A stretch of 64,000 nucleotides of DNA from an uncultured Clostridia bacterium (GTDB lineage: Bacteria; Bacillota; Clostridia; Christensenellales; Borkfalkiaceae): the NCBI GenBank assembly GCA_934249265.1, contig CAKQKQ010000001.1, positions 49,269 to 113,268 of the forward strand, read 5' to 3'. The notes under the pieces are model-generated. The model ran no database searches. It had not been told where the DNA came from and saw only the letters and a list, made by a program, of their open reading frames with translations. The translations under genes and the position numbers were made by a program. Below, in pieces: positions 9,062-18,828 of this stretch (positions within the stretch are counted from its first letter, which is position 1; each line of letters opens with the position of its first letter).

Positions 9062-10047
9062 TATAAATAACTTACGCTTGACAAGGTGTAAACGAGGTTG
9101 CCCATGCGGTAAGGAAGCGACGATTGCATTTTAAAAAGTCTGTGGTAATAATTGTTTACGTTAGACTCGTTGGCGTACCAAAGGTAAATGGGTGCGCCGG
9201 CAAAATCGCTGTTTATCGACAAATCGAAGTGGTCGGTAATTATTTCCTTGCTTTCTCTCTGTTGTCCGTTTTCGCTGAACGTCATCGTAAGTTTTTCGTG
9301 TGGAGCGTCTTCGTTGAGTTTGCACACCATGGGCGTAATAGTTTGAGATACCGCGTCCAAAGTGTTGAAGTTAAACGAAAACGAATTGGTATTTGCGTCA
9401 AACGCGCGCAAATAGAAAAGCATTTCCTCGTTGTCAACGTAAGTCGATTTAGTGTACGACTTTGTAAATTTTTTATTGTGCGACTTAAAAGCCTTTTCGG
9501 TTTCTTTATCGTTATAAGTAAACTCCGTCGTCGCCTTGTTTGATGTGTAAGTCGTCACGTAAGAGTAGTTAAGGTGCAAAAAGTCGTAAGACGAATCGTT
9601 TGCCGTGGGCGAAACGCATATTACGCTGCGTTCCGAGCGCAAAGGTTGCAAATTGTCGCCGAGTCCTTTAAAAAACACTTTCGTGTCTATTTTATCGTCC
9701 ACGTCGTAAGTGAGGGCGATCGCCTTGTATTGTCCTTGAACGGTAAGCGAAGTTTCGAGATAATAAATTTTGCCGTCAATATTTTCAAAACCGTATTCTT
9801 GCGCGTTTACGTCCTTGACTTTCACTGTGTAAGTGCCTGTAAGGTCGGCGGTGAAATCGGTTGAAGTGCCCGCCGTCGTCGTAATATCGTAAACGAGCGT
9901 TTCGTCTATGCTGCCCACTTCTTTTAAATCGACTTTATCTTTCGTGAGCCAATAAGAATGTTTTTCATAATCGGTCGTCGTCGTGCCGCAACCCGCGCAC
10001 ATAGCAAGCGCGGCGGCAAGCAATATACAAGAAATAGTTTTTTTCAT
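9061..10047 (-). CDS. Putative lipoprotein of unknown function
   Basis: 328-residue protein with a clear lipoprotein signal peptide (positive N-terminus, hydrophobic core, lipobox CAGC, Cys20). The mature part is Thr/Tyr/Asp-rich and looks mostly beta-stranded, with no family motif I recognise. RBS AACGGAGAAAA lies upstream of the ATG. It is followed by hairpin repeats and then the two mgtE genes on the same strand. A role at the cell surface is all that can be inferred. Confidence 0.75.
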   Translation of the reverse strand: MKKTISCILLAAALAMCAGCGTTTTDYEKHSYWLTKDKVDLKEVGSIDETLVYDITTTAGTSTDFTADLTGTYTVKVKDVNAQEYGFENIDGKIYYLETSLTVQGQYKAIALTYDVDDKIDTKVFFKGLGDNLQPLRSERSVICVSPTANDSSYDFLHLNYSYVTTYTSNKATTEFTYNDKETEKAFKSHNKKFTKSYTKSTYVDNEEMLFYLRAFDANTNSFSFNFNTLDAVSQTITPMVCKLNEDAPHEKLTMTFSENGQQRESKEIITDHFDLSINSDFAGAPIYLWYANESNVNNYYHRLFKMQSSLPYRMGNLVYTLSSVSYL

Positions 10048-10562
10048 TATCGTTTTCTCCGTTATAAGGTATCAGCCGTTTTGCGGCAAAATCCCGCATA
10101 ATATTTTTATTTATACAGTATAACATAGTTTTGTTAAAAAAACCAAATAAATGACCGAATATTAAAAAAATTTCGTTTTTTTATAAAAATGCAATAAAAA
10201 CGTGTCAAATGTACTGTTTTTGGACAAATAATGTGTTATAATGTATTCATTAAAGCAAAATTGCGACACAAAGCAAAAATTTTATTCGTTATTTTGCGGC
10301 GCAGCGACGAAAACTCTGCATTAATTTATTTGTTATTTTGAGGCGTGGCGATGAAATTTTGCGGGTAGCGACGAAAACTCCGCATTAAAATCAAAATTTA
10401 AAAATACGGTGGCGGATAATATCGTGTAAAACCGTTTTTAAAAGTAAAAACTCAAACCGCGGCGCAAGGTAAAAAGCAAGATAAAATATGACGCATAAAT
10501 GCGCGCCGAGTATAAAAAGACTATCACAAAAAAACGATTACAAAAAGCAAAAGGAAGTTGAA
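10048..10562 (+). other. Leader of addB with extended -10 promoter and imperfect repeats
   Basis: This 515-bp gap separates the minus-strand lipoprotein from addB. TGTTATAAT at 10234-10242 is an extended -10 element with no good -35. Downstream, GTTATTTTGCGGCGCAGCGACGAAA (from 10288) is partly repeated at 10332-10355, and AGCGACGAAAACTCYGCATTAA occurs at 10303-10324 and again at 10366-10387, so the leader contains a duplicated segment of ~60 bp. No convincing ORF lies in it: the in-frame ATG at 10488 lacks an RBS. Confidence 0.5.
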
Positions 10563-13500
10563 ATGAAAGTTTTTCTTGCCGACAACTACGTACAAGTAAA
10601 AGAAAAAATCGCCGACATAGCAGAGCGGCACGGCAACAACCTCGACGACGGGTTGTTGGTTTTTTGCGAGGAAAAATTTACCATGGCGATCGAGCAAAAA
10701 ATTGCCGAAAGGTGCGGCGGCGGATTTAACAACGAAGTAAGTTCGTTTAATCTTTTTTTGCGCAAAAACAGCGATAGAAAAAACGTGCTTTCAAGGCAAA
10801 GTTCCTCTGTTGTCATGAGAAAAATCATGAGCGAAAACGCCGACAAACTCTCGTGTTTCAACGCCAAAAACAAGCCCACGCTCCCCGTGACGATATACGA
10901 ACTCATTGCCCAACTTAAAAGCGCGAAGGTAAAGCCGCAAGACGTAAGTTTCGCCGCAGAAAACGTAAAAGGCACGCTTAAAAGCAAACTTTTAGACGTG
11001 GCTTTAATTTTCGGTGAGTACGAAAAATATCTTTTAAACGGCGGCTATTTAGACACAAACAACAGTTTTGCCGAAATGCCCGAAATAATTTTAAAAAGCG
11101 AAAAAATAAAACGCTCCACAGTTGTTTTTGCGGGTTTTCCGTCGGTTACGGGGCAAATCGCCGACGTAATCAACGCGGTGATGCTTACCGCCAAAGAGAC
11201 GATTTTCGTGCTCGTCGGCGGTGAAAACGAGGACTTATATTTAAACGAAACTTTATCTTTCTTGCGCTCCGAAGGGCAAATTCTCGATATCGAAAAATGT
11301 AATTATTACATAAACGACACAGCAAAAGAAATAAGGGATAATTTATTTTGCCCCACTTTAACTCCCGCGCAAAAGGGCGTTGACGGAATTAAAGCGTACG
11401 TTGCAAAAAGCCTTTCCGACGAGGTGAAACAGGCCGCTTTACGCATAACGTATGAAGTAAAACGGTCAAATATGCGCTATCAAGACTTTACGGTGGCGGT
11501 TGGAGATTTGCCGACTTATAAACTTTTGATAAGCAAATATTTCAAAGACTACGACATTCCGTTTTATATCGACGAAAGCATAAAACTTTCTTCTCACCCG
11601 ATAATTAAATTGATAGTCAATTGTTTCAACGCTTACATTTGGAATTTCGATATGAGCAAAGTTTTGTCCGTCGTTACCGACGACTTGTTCTGTTCCGATA
11701 AAGACGTTGTGGATAAGTTTGTCGCTTACGTGATGAGATATGCCGTCACGCGTTATACCGTAAAAAACAAGTTTACCGAAGACGTCGAAGATATAGACAA
11801 AATCGAGGAGTTGAGAAGTAGATTTATAAGCATATTCGATACTTTAAAACGCCGCGACAGCGTGACAAATTACGTAAAATTTGTAAAAAGACTACTCGAA
11901 ATAAGCGAAGTTGAACAAAATCTATTGGTTATTTCCGAAAAATTAAACGCCATGGGCGAACTTATAAAGCAGTCTTTCAACGAACAGTCTATAGACAAAC
12001 TTCAAGCCGTTTTACTCGATTTAGACACGCTTGCGGGCGACGATTTCGTGGACGTGAAAGAGTTTTGCGAAATGCTTTTATCGGGCGCAGAAGCGTGTAG
12101 TATAAGCATTTTGCCGCAGTATGCCGACTGCGTGTACGTGGGTGATTTTTCTTCGGCAAAATACAAGGGCGAAAAGTATTTATTCGCTCTCGGTTTAAAT
12201 GCCGACGTGCCGCACGTAAAAGCCGATACTGCCGTGTTGACAGATAACGATTTGTGTAAACTTGACAGTTTAAGCGTTGTAATCGAGCCCAAAATCAGCA
12301 TTGTAAACAAGCGTGAAAGGGAGTCTGTCGGATTGACAGTCACTTCTTTTTCAAGCGGAATTTATATAAGTTATTCCATGCTCGACGCAAAAGGCAAAGC
12401 CGACGTGGCGGGCGAACTGTTTAAAGATTTGTGCAAGTTGTTTTCTGTAAAAGAAAAAAATTACACCGAAAAAGCGTTTTTTAATAGAGAGCAACTCGAC
12501 GAAAACAAAAACGCCTTGCTCGATTATATTTCCCTTCGCACGGGCACGATGAATTTCATGGCGGAGTCTTGCGCTTTTGCGAGCAAAGCGGTTGACGACA
12601 ACAGACAAAGTTCGGCGTTTTACAAGGCGGTTGAAAAACTCGACCAAAGCGCGACGGTTGACCTCGATTTACGCCTTAAAGGTTTGGATATTTCCATGAG
12701 CGAGGCGACTTCGGGCAGAGCGGCGGGTTCTACCGATTTGTATTTCACGGGCGGTCAAGTCAGCGTGACCACCTTGGAAGATTATTTTTCTTGTCCTTAT
12801 AAATGCTTTTTAAAACACGGTTTAAAAATTAAAGAGAGCGACGACGGGGCTGTAAAAGTCACCGAGTTCGGCACGTTTTTGCACGCCGTGCTCGAGGAGT
12901 TTGTAAACCTTTTAAAAAAGGACACGCAGAGTATAACCGACGAAAACTTGCGCGATATAGTGTGCGAAATTTTCGATACCGAGGCGGCTAAAGAGGACTA
13001 CGCGAGATATTTAAACAAAAAACAAATTTCTTACGCTTTCGGGCTTTTAAAAGAAGAGGCGGTCAACGTTTGCCGCGAAATTTATTGTTCTTACAAAACG
13101 AGCAGTTTTATTCCGTTCGGCACTGAAGTTAGATTCGGCGACAACGAGAGATTTCCCGCCGTTAAACTTAAAACGGGCAAAAAAGAGTACAAGGTGCGCG
13201 GCGTTGTGGACAGAGCGGACGTGTGCGGAGATTATATAAGGATCGTCGATTACAAGTCGGGCAAAATAAAAGACGTAAGGGCGAATTTCTACGACGAAAG
13301 CATGCTTTATTCGGGTAAAAAACTTCAACTTTATTTGTATATGAACGCCTTTGTAAGCGGAACGGGCTACAAACCGGCGGGCATGTATTACTGCGCCGTC
13401 AACAATAATTATAGGGGCGAGGGCGAAACCGAGTACCGCACAAAACTCATGGGAAAAACCTTGTTTAGCGATGACGTAGCGAGTAAAAGTGACAATTCGC

Positions 13501-13823
13501 TCGCTCAAGGACACGCCGTAAGCGACATTATCAACATAAAATATTCCGACACGAAAAGCAAAGGTTTTAATCTCGATGGCAAAGATATGCTCACCGAAGA
13601 CGAGATGGAAGCGTATTTAAAGTACGCCAAAGTTTTGTCCGAAAAGGCGATCGATAAAATAAACGAAGGCTACATTTTGACTACGCCGTACGAGGGCAGT
13701 TGTACGTATTGTAAGTTCAACGGAATATGCGGCTACGACGATGTTTTTTGCAGAACACGAAGCGTAAGCGCAAGCGGCGAAACCATTAAAGATGCGGTAA
13801 AAAAGGAGGAAGAAAATGGCTGA
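10563..13823 (+). CDS. addB: AddB-type helicase-nuclease subunit B
   Basis: Subunit of the AddAB enzyme that resects double-strand DNA breaks to a recombination (Chi-type) site for RecA loading. The C-terminal part holds a PD-(D/E)XK nuclease core: RGVVDRAD then IRIVDYKSGK. The iron-sulfur cluster cysteines expected in AddB are present: one in DYFSCPYKCF ahead of the nuclease, and three in SCTYCKFNGIC at the C-terminus. The usual N-terminal Walker A (GxxGSGKT) is missing; the protein begins MKVFLADNYVQVKEK. An upstream in-frame ATG at 10488 is less likely because AAAGGAAGTTGAA precedes 10563. It overlaps addA by 8 bp. 1086 residues, typical of the family. Confidence 0.92.
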   Translation: MKVFLADNYVQVKEKIADIAERHGNNLDDGLLVFCEEKFTMAIEQKIAERCGGGFNNEVSSFNLFLRKNSDRKNVLSRQSSSVVMRKIMSENADKLSCFNAKNKPTLPVTIYELIAQLKSAKVKPQDVSFAAENVKGTLKSKLLDVALIFGEYEKYLLNGGYLDTNNSFAEMPEIILKSEKIKRSTVVFAGFPSVTGQIADVINAVMLTAKETIFVLVGGENEDLYLNETLSFLRSEGQILDIEKCNYYINDTAKEIRDNLFCPTLTPAQKGVDGIKAYVAKSLSDEVKQAALRITYEVKRSNMRYQDFTVAVGDLPTYKLLISKYFKDYDIPFYIDESIKLSSHPIIKLIVNCFNAYIWNFDMSKVLSVVTDDLFCSDKDVVDKFVAYVMRYAVTRYTVKNKFTEDVEDIDKIEELRSRFISIFDTLKRRDSVTNYVKFVKRLLEISEVEQNLLVISEKLNAMGELIKQSFNEQSIDKLQAVLLDLDTLAGDDFVDVKEFCEMLLSGAEACSISILPQYADCVYVGDFSSAKYKGEKYLFALGLNADVPHVKADTAVLTDNDLCKLDSLSVVIEPKISIVNKRERESVGLTVTSFSSGIYISYSMLDAKGKADVAGELFKDLCKLFSVKEKNYTEKAFFNREQLDENKNALLDYISLRTGTMNFMAESCAFASKAVDDNRQSSAFYKAVEKLDQSATVDLDLRLKGLDISMSEATSGRAAGSTDLYFTGGQVSVTTLEDYFSCPYKCFLKHGLKIKESDDGAVKVTEFGTFLHAVLEEFVNLLKKDTQSITDENLRDIVCEIFDTEAAKEDYARYLNKKQISYAFGLLKEEAVNVCREIYCSYKTSSFIPFGTEVRFGDNERFPAVKLKTGKKEYKVRGVVDRADVCGDYIRIVDYKSGKIKDVRANFYDESMLYSGKKLQLYLYMNAFVSGTGYKPAGMYYCAVNNNYRGEGETEYRTKLMGKTLFSDDVASKSDNSLAQGHAVSDIINIKYSDTKSKGFNLDGKDMLTEDEMEAYLKYAKVLSEKAIDKINEGYILTTPYEGSCTYCKFNGICGYDDVFCRTRSVSASGETIKDAVKKEEENG

Positions 13824-16800
13824 TTATACTGCGGCTCAAGAAAAAGCGATAAATCACGAAGGCACTTCCGCACTTGTTTCCGCGTCGGCGGGCAGCGGTA
13901 AAACTCGGGTAATGATCGACAGAATAATTAAACTTATTTTGCAAAAGAAAGCGCAAGTCAACGAAATTCTTGCGGTCACGTTTACTCAACTTGCGGCAAA
14001 ACAAATAAAAGAAAAACTTTCTTCCGCGCTAATAAAGTCCATTACCGAAGAAAATTACGACTACATAAAAGAGCAGTTAAATTTGTTGCGCACGGCAAAC
14101 ATTTCCACGATTCACTCGTTTTGCTCAAACGTGTTGCGCACCTATTTTTACGAGGCTGGTTTAGACGCAAACTTTTCTATAATCGACGAAGTTGAGGCGG
14201 AAAAACTTAAAAATCAATCGGTAAACGATTTATTCGAGGACAAATACGAGTCCGGCGACGAAGATTTTTTGTCGCTTGTCAAGGTGTTTTCTCAAAAGCG
14301 CAGCGACAATTCGCTCAAACAAAACGTAATGAGTATTTACGGTTTTATCATGGACGAAAGCGAGCCGTTTTCTACTTTTGACAAGACTTTACGCTATTAC
14401 GACGATAGCGGTTTAAAGGAAATCGAGAACAAAATCTACGACTATTCCATTGAAAAAATCGCCCGATATTCAGAGCAACTCGAAGGTTTTGCTGACTACT
14501 TTACCGACAACGGTATGCCCAAAACCGACAAAACCGTGCGCGAAATCATCGCCGAAACCAAAGTGCTTTTATCTGCAAAAGATTTATCTACGCTTGTGCG
14601 TTACGCCCAAACGACGACTTTCGGCACGTTTGCAACCGACGTAAAAAAGGACGACGACAGATACGTTGTAAAAGCGGCGGCAATGGACGTAAAGACGAAA
14701 CTTTCAAACCATATAAAATGGATTGTGGGTAAAGTCGGGTTTACGTTTGCCGACGACAACGTGCGCAAGTATTTAAACATGAAGCCGATGCTTGAAAAAT
14801 ATTTCGACCTTGTGAAAGAGTTTAAAAATTATTTCGACTCGGCAAAAAGAAGAGAAAACGTCGTTGACTTTTCCGACCTCGAACATTTCACTTACGAACT
14901 TCTTAAAAACGACGAAATTTTAACCGCCATTAAGGATTCGTTTAAATACATATTCATCGACGAATATCAAGACGTCAACGGTGTGCAAGAGGCGATTTTC
15001 AGTTCGCTTTCTTCAAACAATTTGTTTATGGTGGGCGACGTAAAGCAGAGTATTTACGGTTTTAGGGGGTGTAATCCCGAGTTTTTCGCTCAAAAATACG
15101 ACAGGTTTTTAAATGGCGACGGTGGCGAAGCGATTTTTCTCGAAGAAAATTTCAGGAGCGCGCCCGAAATTTTAAACACCGTCAACAAAGTGTTCAATAG
15201 GGTAATGCAAAAAGACTTTACGGGTGTAGAGTACAAAGCCAACCCCATGAAGTACGGCGGACTTTACAAAAATTATCAAGGCGAAACTTTTATTCATTCG
15301 GTAAATTTCGATAAAAAGAAAGAAAAGCCCGTTTTCTCGGGTGTTTACGATATAGAAAAACATTTAAGCATGCTGGGCAAAAGCGAAGAAAATAAAAAGG
15401 CGCAATTCCTCGCATGGCTTATTCAAAACGAAATCGGCAAACCCATTTACGACTTAAAACAAAACAAAGAAAGGCGTGTCACTTTCGGCGATATCGTCAT
15501 CTTGACGAGAGACTTCGGCAAAAGCGAAGACGAAACCTTTGCCGCGCTTTTGTCTTACGGTATACCCGTGTCTACCGAGGCTAAAAAAAGCATAAGCGAC
15601 TACCCCGAAATCAAGTGGCTCGTAGACCTTTTATCGCTTATAATAAACCGCACTCAAGACATACCGCTCGTGTCGGTAATGAAAAGCCCCGTGGGTAATT
15701 TCGATAATGCCGACCTTATAAAAATAAGAAGCGCGTACCCCAAAGAAGAGACCTTTTATGGCGCGTTTACGCAATACGTATTGAACGAAAATGACAGTTT
15801 AAGCGAAAAATTAAAGAGTTTCAACGCCTATATGGATAGAATAAGGCTGCTTTCCGAATACGAGTCGGCGAGTGAAATTCTCTCTCGCGTTATCGTCGAG
15901 AAAAACGTCGATACTTATTATCTCGGCATGCCTTTCGGGCAAATTAGAAACGAGAGAATAAATTTATTTATTCAGCATTGCGACGGCGGCAAAAAGTACG
16001 GCGTGAGAGAACTTTACGACAGACTCGAGTACGTGCTTAAAAACGCTACCATATCCATCGTCGGCACTGAAGACGCGGTAAAAGTAATGACGGTGCACGC
16101 CTCGAAGGGACTTGAGTTTCCCGTGGTTATTTTAAACGACTGCGGCAAACGGTTTAGCCTTAAAGATAAAATTTCGGAGATATACAAAGAGAGAAGTTGC
16201 GGTATCGCGTTTAAAAATTACGACTATGAAAAAGGCACGGTTTGCGACGACACGCCGCATAGGCTTATGGCGAATATCGCCTTGACCGAGCGCACGATAA
16301 GGGAAGAAATGCGCCTTTTGTACGTTGCGCTTACAAGGGCTGAGTGCAGATTGCATATCGTCGCATATAACTACGACTTCACCAAGCAAAAGCACGTTTC
16401 CGATTTCAACTGTTTTGCCGATTATATTCAAGAAACCGACGCAAATATCATGTATTACGAAAACGACGATTACGCTTTGGACGAACGCGAAGCGCAAGAG
16501 GGCGCAAGGCAAGTCATCGTTGCCGATTACGATGAAAACACGGTCAATGAAATTTACAAAAACTTGTCGTTTAAATACGCTTATTCAAGCGATACGTCTC
16601 TCCCCGTGAAAAAGAGCGTAACTTCCGCATTAAAGCAAGAGGACGAGTTTTATGAAAGAACGACTATGTTCGGCGAATCGGACAGCGAAGTCGGCACGGC
16701 GTACCACAAAGCACTTGAAATAATCGATTTTTACGGCGATTTCGATAAAGAGTGGCAAAAGTTTTTGTCTTTAACGGATAAAGAGCAATCGTCGCTTGTG

Positions 16801-17154
16801 GATAAACAGAAATTAAAAAATATACTTTCAATGCCGATTTTCGGTGCTCTCGACGGATATAAATTATATAAAGAACAGCCGTTCACCGTAAACATAAGCG
16901 CGAAAGAACTTTTGGATATCGACACCGACAGGCAAATTTTAGTGCAAGGAATAATCGACTTGCTCGCGATAAAAGACGGCGACGCCATAATCGTGGACTA
17001 CAAACACTCGACCATCCTTCACGGCGAAGATTTGATAAAAAAATACGAAAAGCAGTTGCGGCTTTACAAAACCGCCGTCGAAAAGGTGCTTAAACTTAAA
17101 GTAAGCGAGTGTTATTTGATTAATATTTACACTTTAAAGACGGTTAAGGTGTAA
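13816..17154 (+). CDS. addA: AddA-type helicase-nuclease subunit A
   Basis: UvrD-like superfamily 1 DNA helicase fused to a RecB-family nuclease. Walker A ASAGSGKT is at residues 23-30, the helicase motif II is FIDEYQD, motif VI region is LLYVALTRAE, and the C-terminal nuclease signature is GIIDLLAIKDGD...IVDYKHS. It partners AddB in break repair. Length 1112 is slightly short for AddA (usually ~1200), with no visible motif lost. The start overlaps addB by 8 bp and AGGAGGAAGAAA precedes it, so the subunits are translationally coupled. The extreme C-terminal codons are part of a short direct repeat (17122-17184). Confidence 0.96.
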   Translation: MADYTAAQEKAINHEGTSALVSASAGSGKTRVMIDRIIKLILQKKAQVNEILAVTFTQLAAKQIKEKLSSALIKSITEENYDYIKEQLNLLRTANISTIHSFCSNVLRTYFYEAGLDANFSIIDEVEAEKLKNQSVNDLFEDKYESGDEDFLSLVKVFSQKRSDNSLKQNVMSIYGFIMDESEPFSTFDKTLRYYDDSGLKEIENKIYDYSIEKIARYSEQLEGFADYFTDNGMPKTDKTVREIIAETKVLLSAKDLSTLVRYAQTTTFGTFATDVKKDDDRYVVKAAAMDVKTKLSNHIKWIVGKVGFTFADDNVRKYLNMKPMLEKYFDLVKEFKNYFDSAKRRENVVDFSDLEHFTYELLKNDEILTAIKDSFKYIFIDEYQDVNGVQEAIFSSLSSNNLFMVGDVKQSIYGFRGCNPEFFAQKYDRFLNGDGGEAIFLEENFRSAPEILNTVNKVFNRVMQKDFTGVEYKANPMKYGGLYKNYQGETFIHSVNFDKKKEKPVFSGVYDIEKHLSMLGKSEENKKAQFLAWLIQNEIGKPIYDLKQNKERRVTFGDIVILTRDFGKSEDETFAALLSYGIPVSTEAKKSISDYPEIKWLVDLLSLIINRTQDIPLVSVMKSPVGNFDNADLIKIRSAYPKEETFYGAFTQYVLNENDSLSEKLKSFNAYMDRIRLLSEYESASEILSRVIVEKNVDTYYLGMPFGQIRNERINLFIQHCDGGKKYGVRELYDRLEYVLKNATISIVGTEDAVKVMTVHASKGLEFPVVILNDCGKRFSLKDKISEIYKERSCGIAFKNYDYEKGTVCDDTPHRLMANIALTERTIREEMRLLYVALTRAECRLHIVAYNYDFTKQKHVSDFNCFADYIQETDANIMYYENDDYALDEREAQEGARQVIVADYDENTVNEIYKNLSFKYAYSSDTSLPVKKSVTSALKQEDEFYERTTMFGESDSEVGTAYHKALEIIDFYGDFDKEWQKFLSLTDKEQSSLVDKQKLKNILSMPIFGALDGYKLYKEQPFTVNISAKELLDIDTDRQILVQGIIDLLAIKDGDAIIVDYKHSTILHGEDLIKKYEKQLRLYKTAVEKVLKLKVSECYLINIYTLKTVKV

Positions 17155-17184
17155 ATTAAATATTTACACTTTAAAGACGGTTAA
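17122..17184. repeat. 26-bp perfect direct repeat across the addA stop codon
   Basis: AATATTTACACTTTAAAGAC plus CGGTTAA occurs at 17122-17147 (coding the end of AddA) and identically at 17159-17184 (non-coding), a 37-bp period. This looks like a small tandem duplication by slippage or repair. Confidence 0.9.
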
Positions 17185-17363
17185 AGTTTAGTTTCGGCAA
17201 AAATTTCAAGCAAAAAACAAAATAAAGCCGAATTAAAGAGAAAACGACGAGTTAAAAATTATTAAAATCGACTTTGTTCGACAAAATCGCCGCGCATTTT
17301 ACATAATCAGTCCTTTTATATATGTTATTATGCTGTTAAATAACAAACTACACGAGGTAAATT

Positions 17364-18128
17364 ATGTTGTGCGGAGCGAATATGACCGAAAGTATAATCA
17401 AATTTTTGTCAGGAAAAGATTTATTCGGCATAGTAACGTGCTTAAATTTTTTGGGCGTGGCGATAGGTATTACGGCAATAATAATCAGACTTTTTTGCGG
17501 CAAAAAGCAAAACGACGTTTTAAAAGTCTCTGCATTTTTTATATTTTCGCTCATTTTGTCCGTGATGCTGTCGGCAACCGACTACTATTGCGGCAACGGG
17601 CAATTCGGCGGGGCGTTTACGGTGTTTTTCTACAACTCGCTATACGCTTTGGTGTTGTGCGTGATTTTTATCGGGTATTTGTTTGTGGGTGAAACGGCGG
17701 TAAAAAAACAGTCGGCGCACATAAAAACCGACGACGAAATACGCGGCGAAATTCGCAAATATTTTGAAAATAAAAATCCGTTTACCACGGTTGAAAAAGC
17801 CGAGTGCTTTGCAGAAAGCGCAGACGAAATCAATTTTGATTATATAGATAAATTAATCGACAAACTGCAAAAATACAATTTATCGGCGGAAGATAAAAAG
17901 ATGGTTGAAGAGATAAGTTTTTTCGTTGCGTCTTATAAAGGCGGTGGCAACGAAGAAAAAATTAAATTTTCCGACTACATGACGACGTTGATGATTTTAT
18001 CGGGGAAATACGATACAAATGTCGCGTTTACGCAAGACGTATTGCGTGAAAATGGCGAAGAAAACACAGAAGGAGACACAAATGATACTGTTTTTCGATA
18101 CGGAGACGACGGGGCTTGTCCCGGGTAG
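17364..18128 (+). CDS. Membrane protein of unknown function with cytoplasmic helical tail
   Basis: 254 residues. Three hydrophobic helices are predicted in the first ~110 residues (roughly 18-42, 53-73, 84-109), the last ending in FIGYLFVGE. The remaining ~145 residues are hydrophilic, rich in Glu/Lys and probably helical. CACGAGGTAAATT precedes the ATG; a second ATG (MTESIIK) is 18 bp downstream. The 3' end overlaps the exonuclease gene by 47 bp in another frame. I do not recognise the family. Confidence 0.75.
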   Translation: MLCGANMTESIIKFLSGKDLFGIVTCLNFLGVAIGITAIIIRLFCGKKQNDVLKVSAFFIFSLILSVMLSATDYYCGNGQFGGAFTVFFYNSLYALVLCVIFIGYLFVGETAVKKQSAHIKTDDEIRGEIRKYFENKNPFTTVEKAECFAESADEINFDYIDKLIDKLQKYNLSAEDKKMVEEISFFVASYKGGGNEEKIKFSDYMTTLMILSGKYDTNVAFTQDVLRENGEENTEGDTNDTVFRYGDDGACPG

Positions 18129-18744
18129 AATAATTCAACTTTCATACATAATGCTCGACGGAAACGGAACTCGGGCGAAAAATTTTTTCTTCGGGGTGGA
18201 CTATATCGAGCCTTCCGCGGTGGCTGTGCATCACTTCACAGTGGAAAAATTGAGCAGTCTTTCAAACGGGCATACTTTCAGCACCGACATCGACGAAATT
18301 GAAAAAGATTTTTCTCAAGCGGACTTAATCGTGGCGCACAACGCGCGCTTTGATATAGATTTTTTGATAGCCGAATTTAATTATCAAGATAGGCGTTTTA
18401 GATATAAAGAATATTTCGACACCATGAAAAAGTTTACGCCCATCGTTAAAATGCCGCGCGCAAACGGCAAAGGCTACAAATATCCCAAACTTACCGAACT
18501 TGCCGAATTTTTCGATATTTACCCATACGACATCAACCGCAACAATGCAAAACTTTTCAATTGTTTGTTGCTTGACAGTCACGACGCCCGTTACGATACC
18601 ACTGCGCTGTATATGTGCTTTGAGGAGGGTGCGAAAATCGACGAAGAAACGAAAAAATTAAGGAATAAATACGTCTTAAATTGCGTCGATGATGAAAACG
18701 GCGACGTTGACAGCGCATTAAAAACCGCAACCACCGCCGAATAA
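18082..18744 (+). CDS. DnaQ-like 3'-5' exonuclease (DEDD family)
   Basis: 220-residue exonuclease-fold protein related to the proofreading subunit of DNA polymerase III. ExoI is FFDTETTG (residues 4-11, Asp7/Glu9), ExoII lies in AHNARFDIDF, and ExoIII in SHDARYDTTAL, which gives the DEDDh arrangement. It carries only the exonuclease domain. The chosen ATG follows AAGGAGACACAA; the longer frame upstream has no RBS. It overlaps the preceding membrane-protein gene by 47 bp, so the two are probably co-transcribed. A role in DNA repair would match the addAB neighbourhood but is inference. Confidence 0.85.
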   Translation: MILFFDTETTGLVPGRIIQLSYIMLDGNGTRAKNFFFGVDYIEPSAVAVHHFTVEKLSSLSNGHTFSTDIDEIEKDFSQADLIVAHNARFDIDFLIAEFNYQDRRFRYKEYFDTMKKFTPIVKMPRANGKGYKYPKLTELAEFFDIYPYDINRNNAKLFNCLLLDSHDARYDTTALYMCFEEGAKIDEETKKLRNKYVLNCVDDENGDVDSALKTATTAE

Positions 18745-18794
18745 AAAAGGGAAATCTCTTTCCTGATAAGGAGAATTATATTTGTGCAAATAAA

Positions 18795-18828
18795 AGCACT
18801 TTCGTGTTGGGCGAAGGTGTTTTTTGTT
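18795..18828 (+). terminator. Rho-independent terminator after exonuclease gene
   Basis: AGCACTTTCG (18795-18804) pairs with CGAAGGTGTT (18812-18821) with two wobbles, 7-nt loop, followed by a T-rich tail (TTTTTGTTTG). Confidence 0.7.

Noticed and set aside
10488..10562. Upstream in-frame ATG extending AddB by 25 residues
   Set aside because: No RBS, and the added residues do not resemble AddB; ATG 10563 has AAAGGAAG at a good distance.
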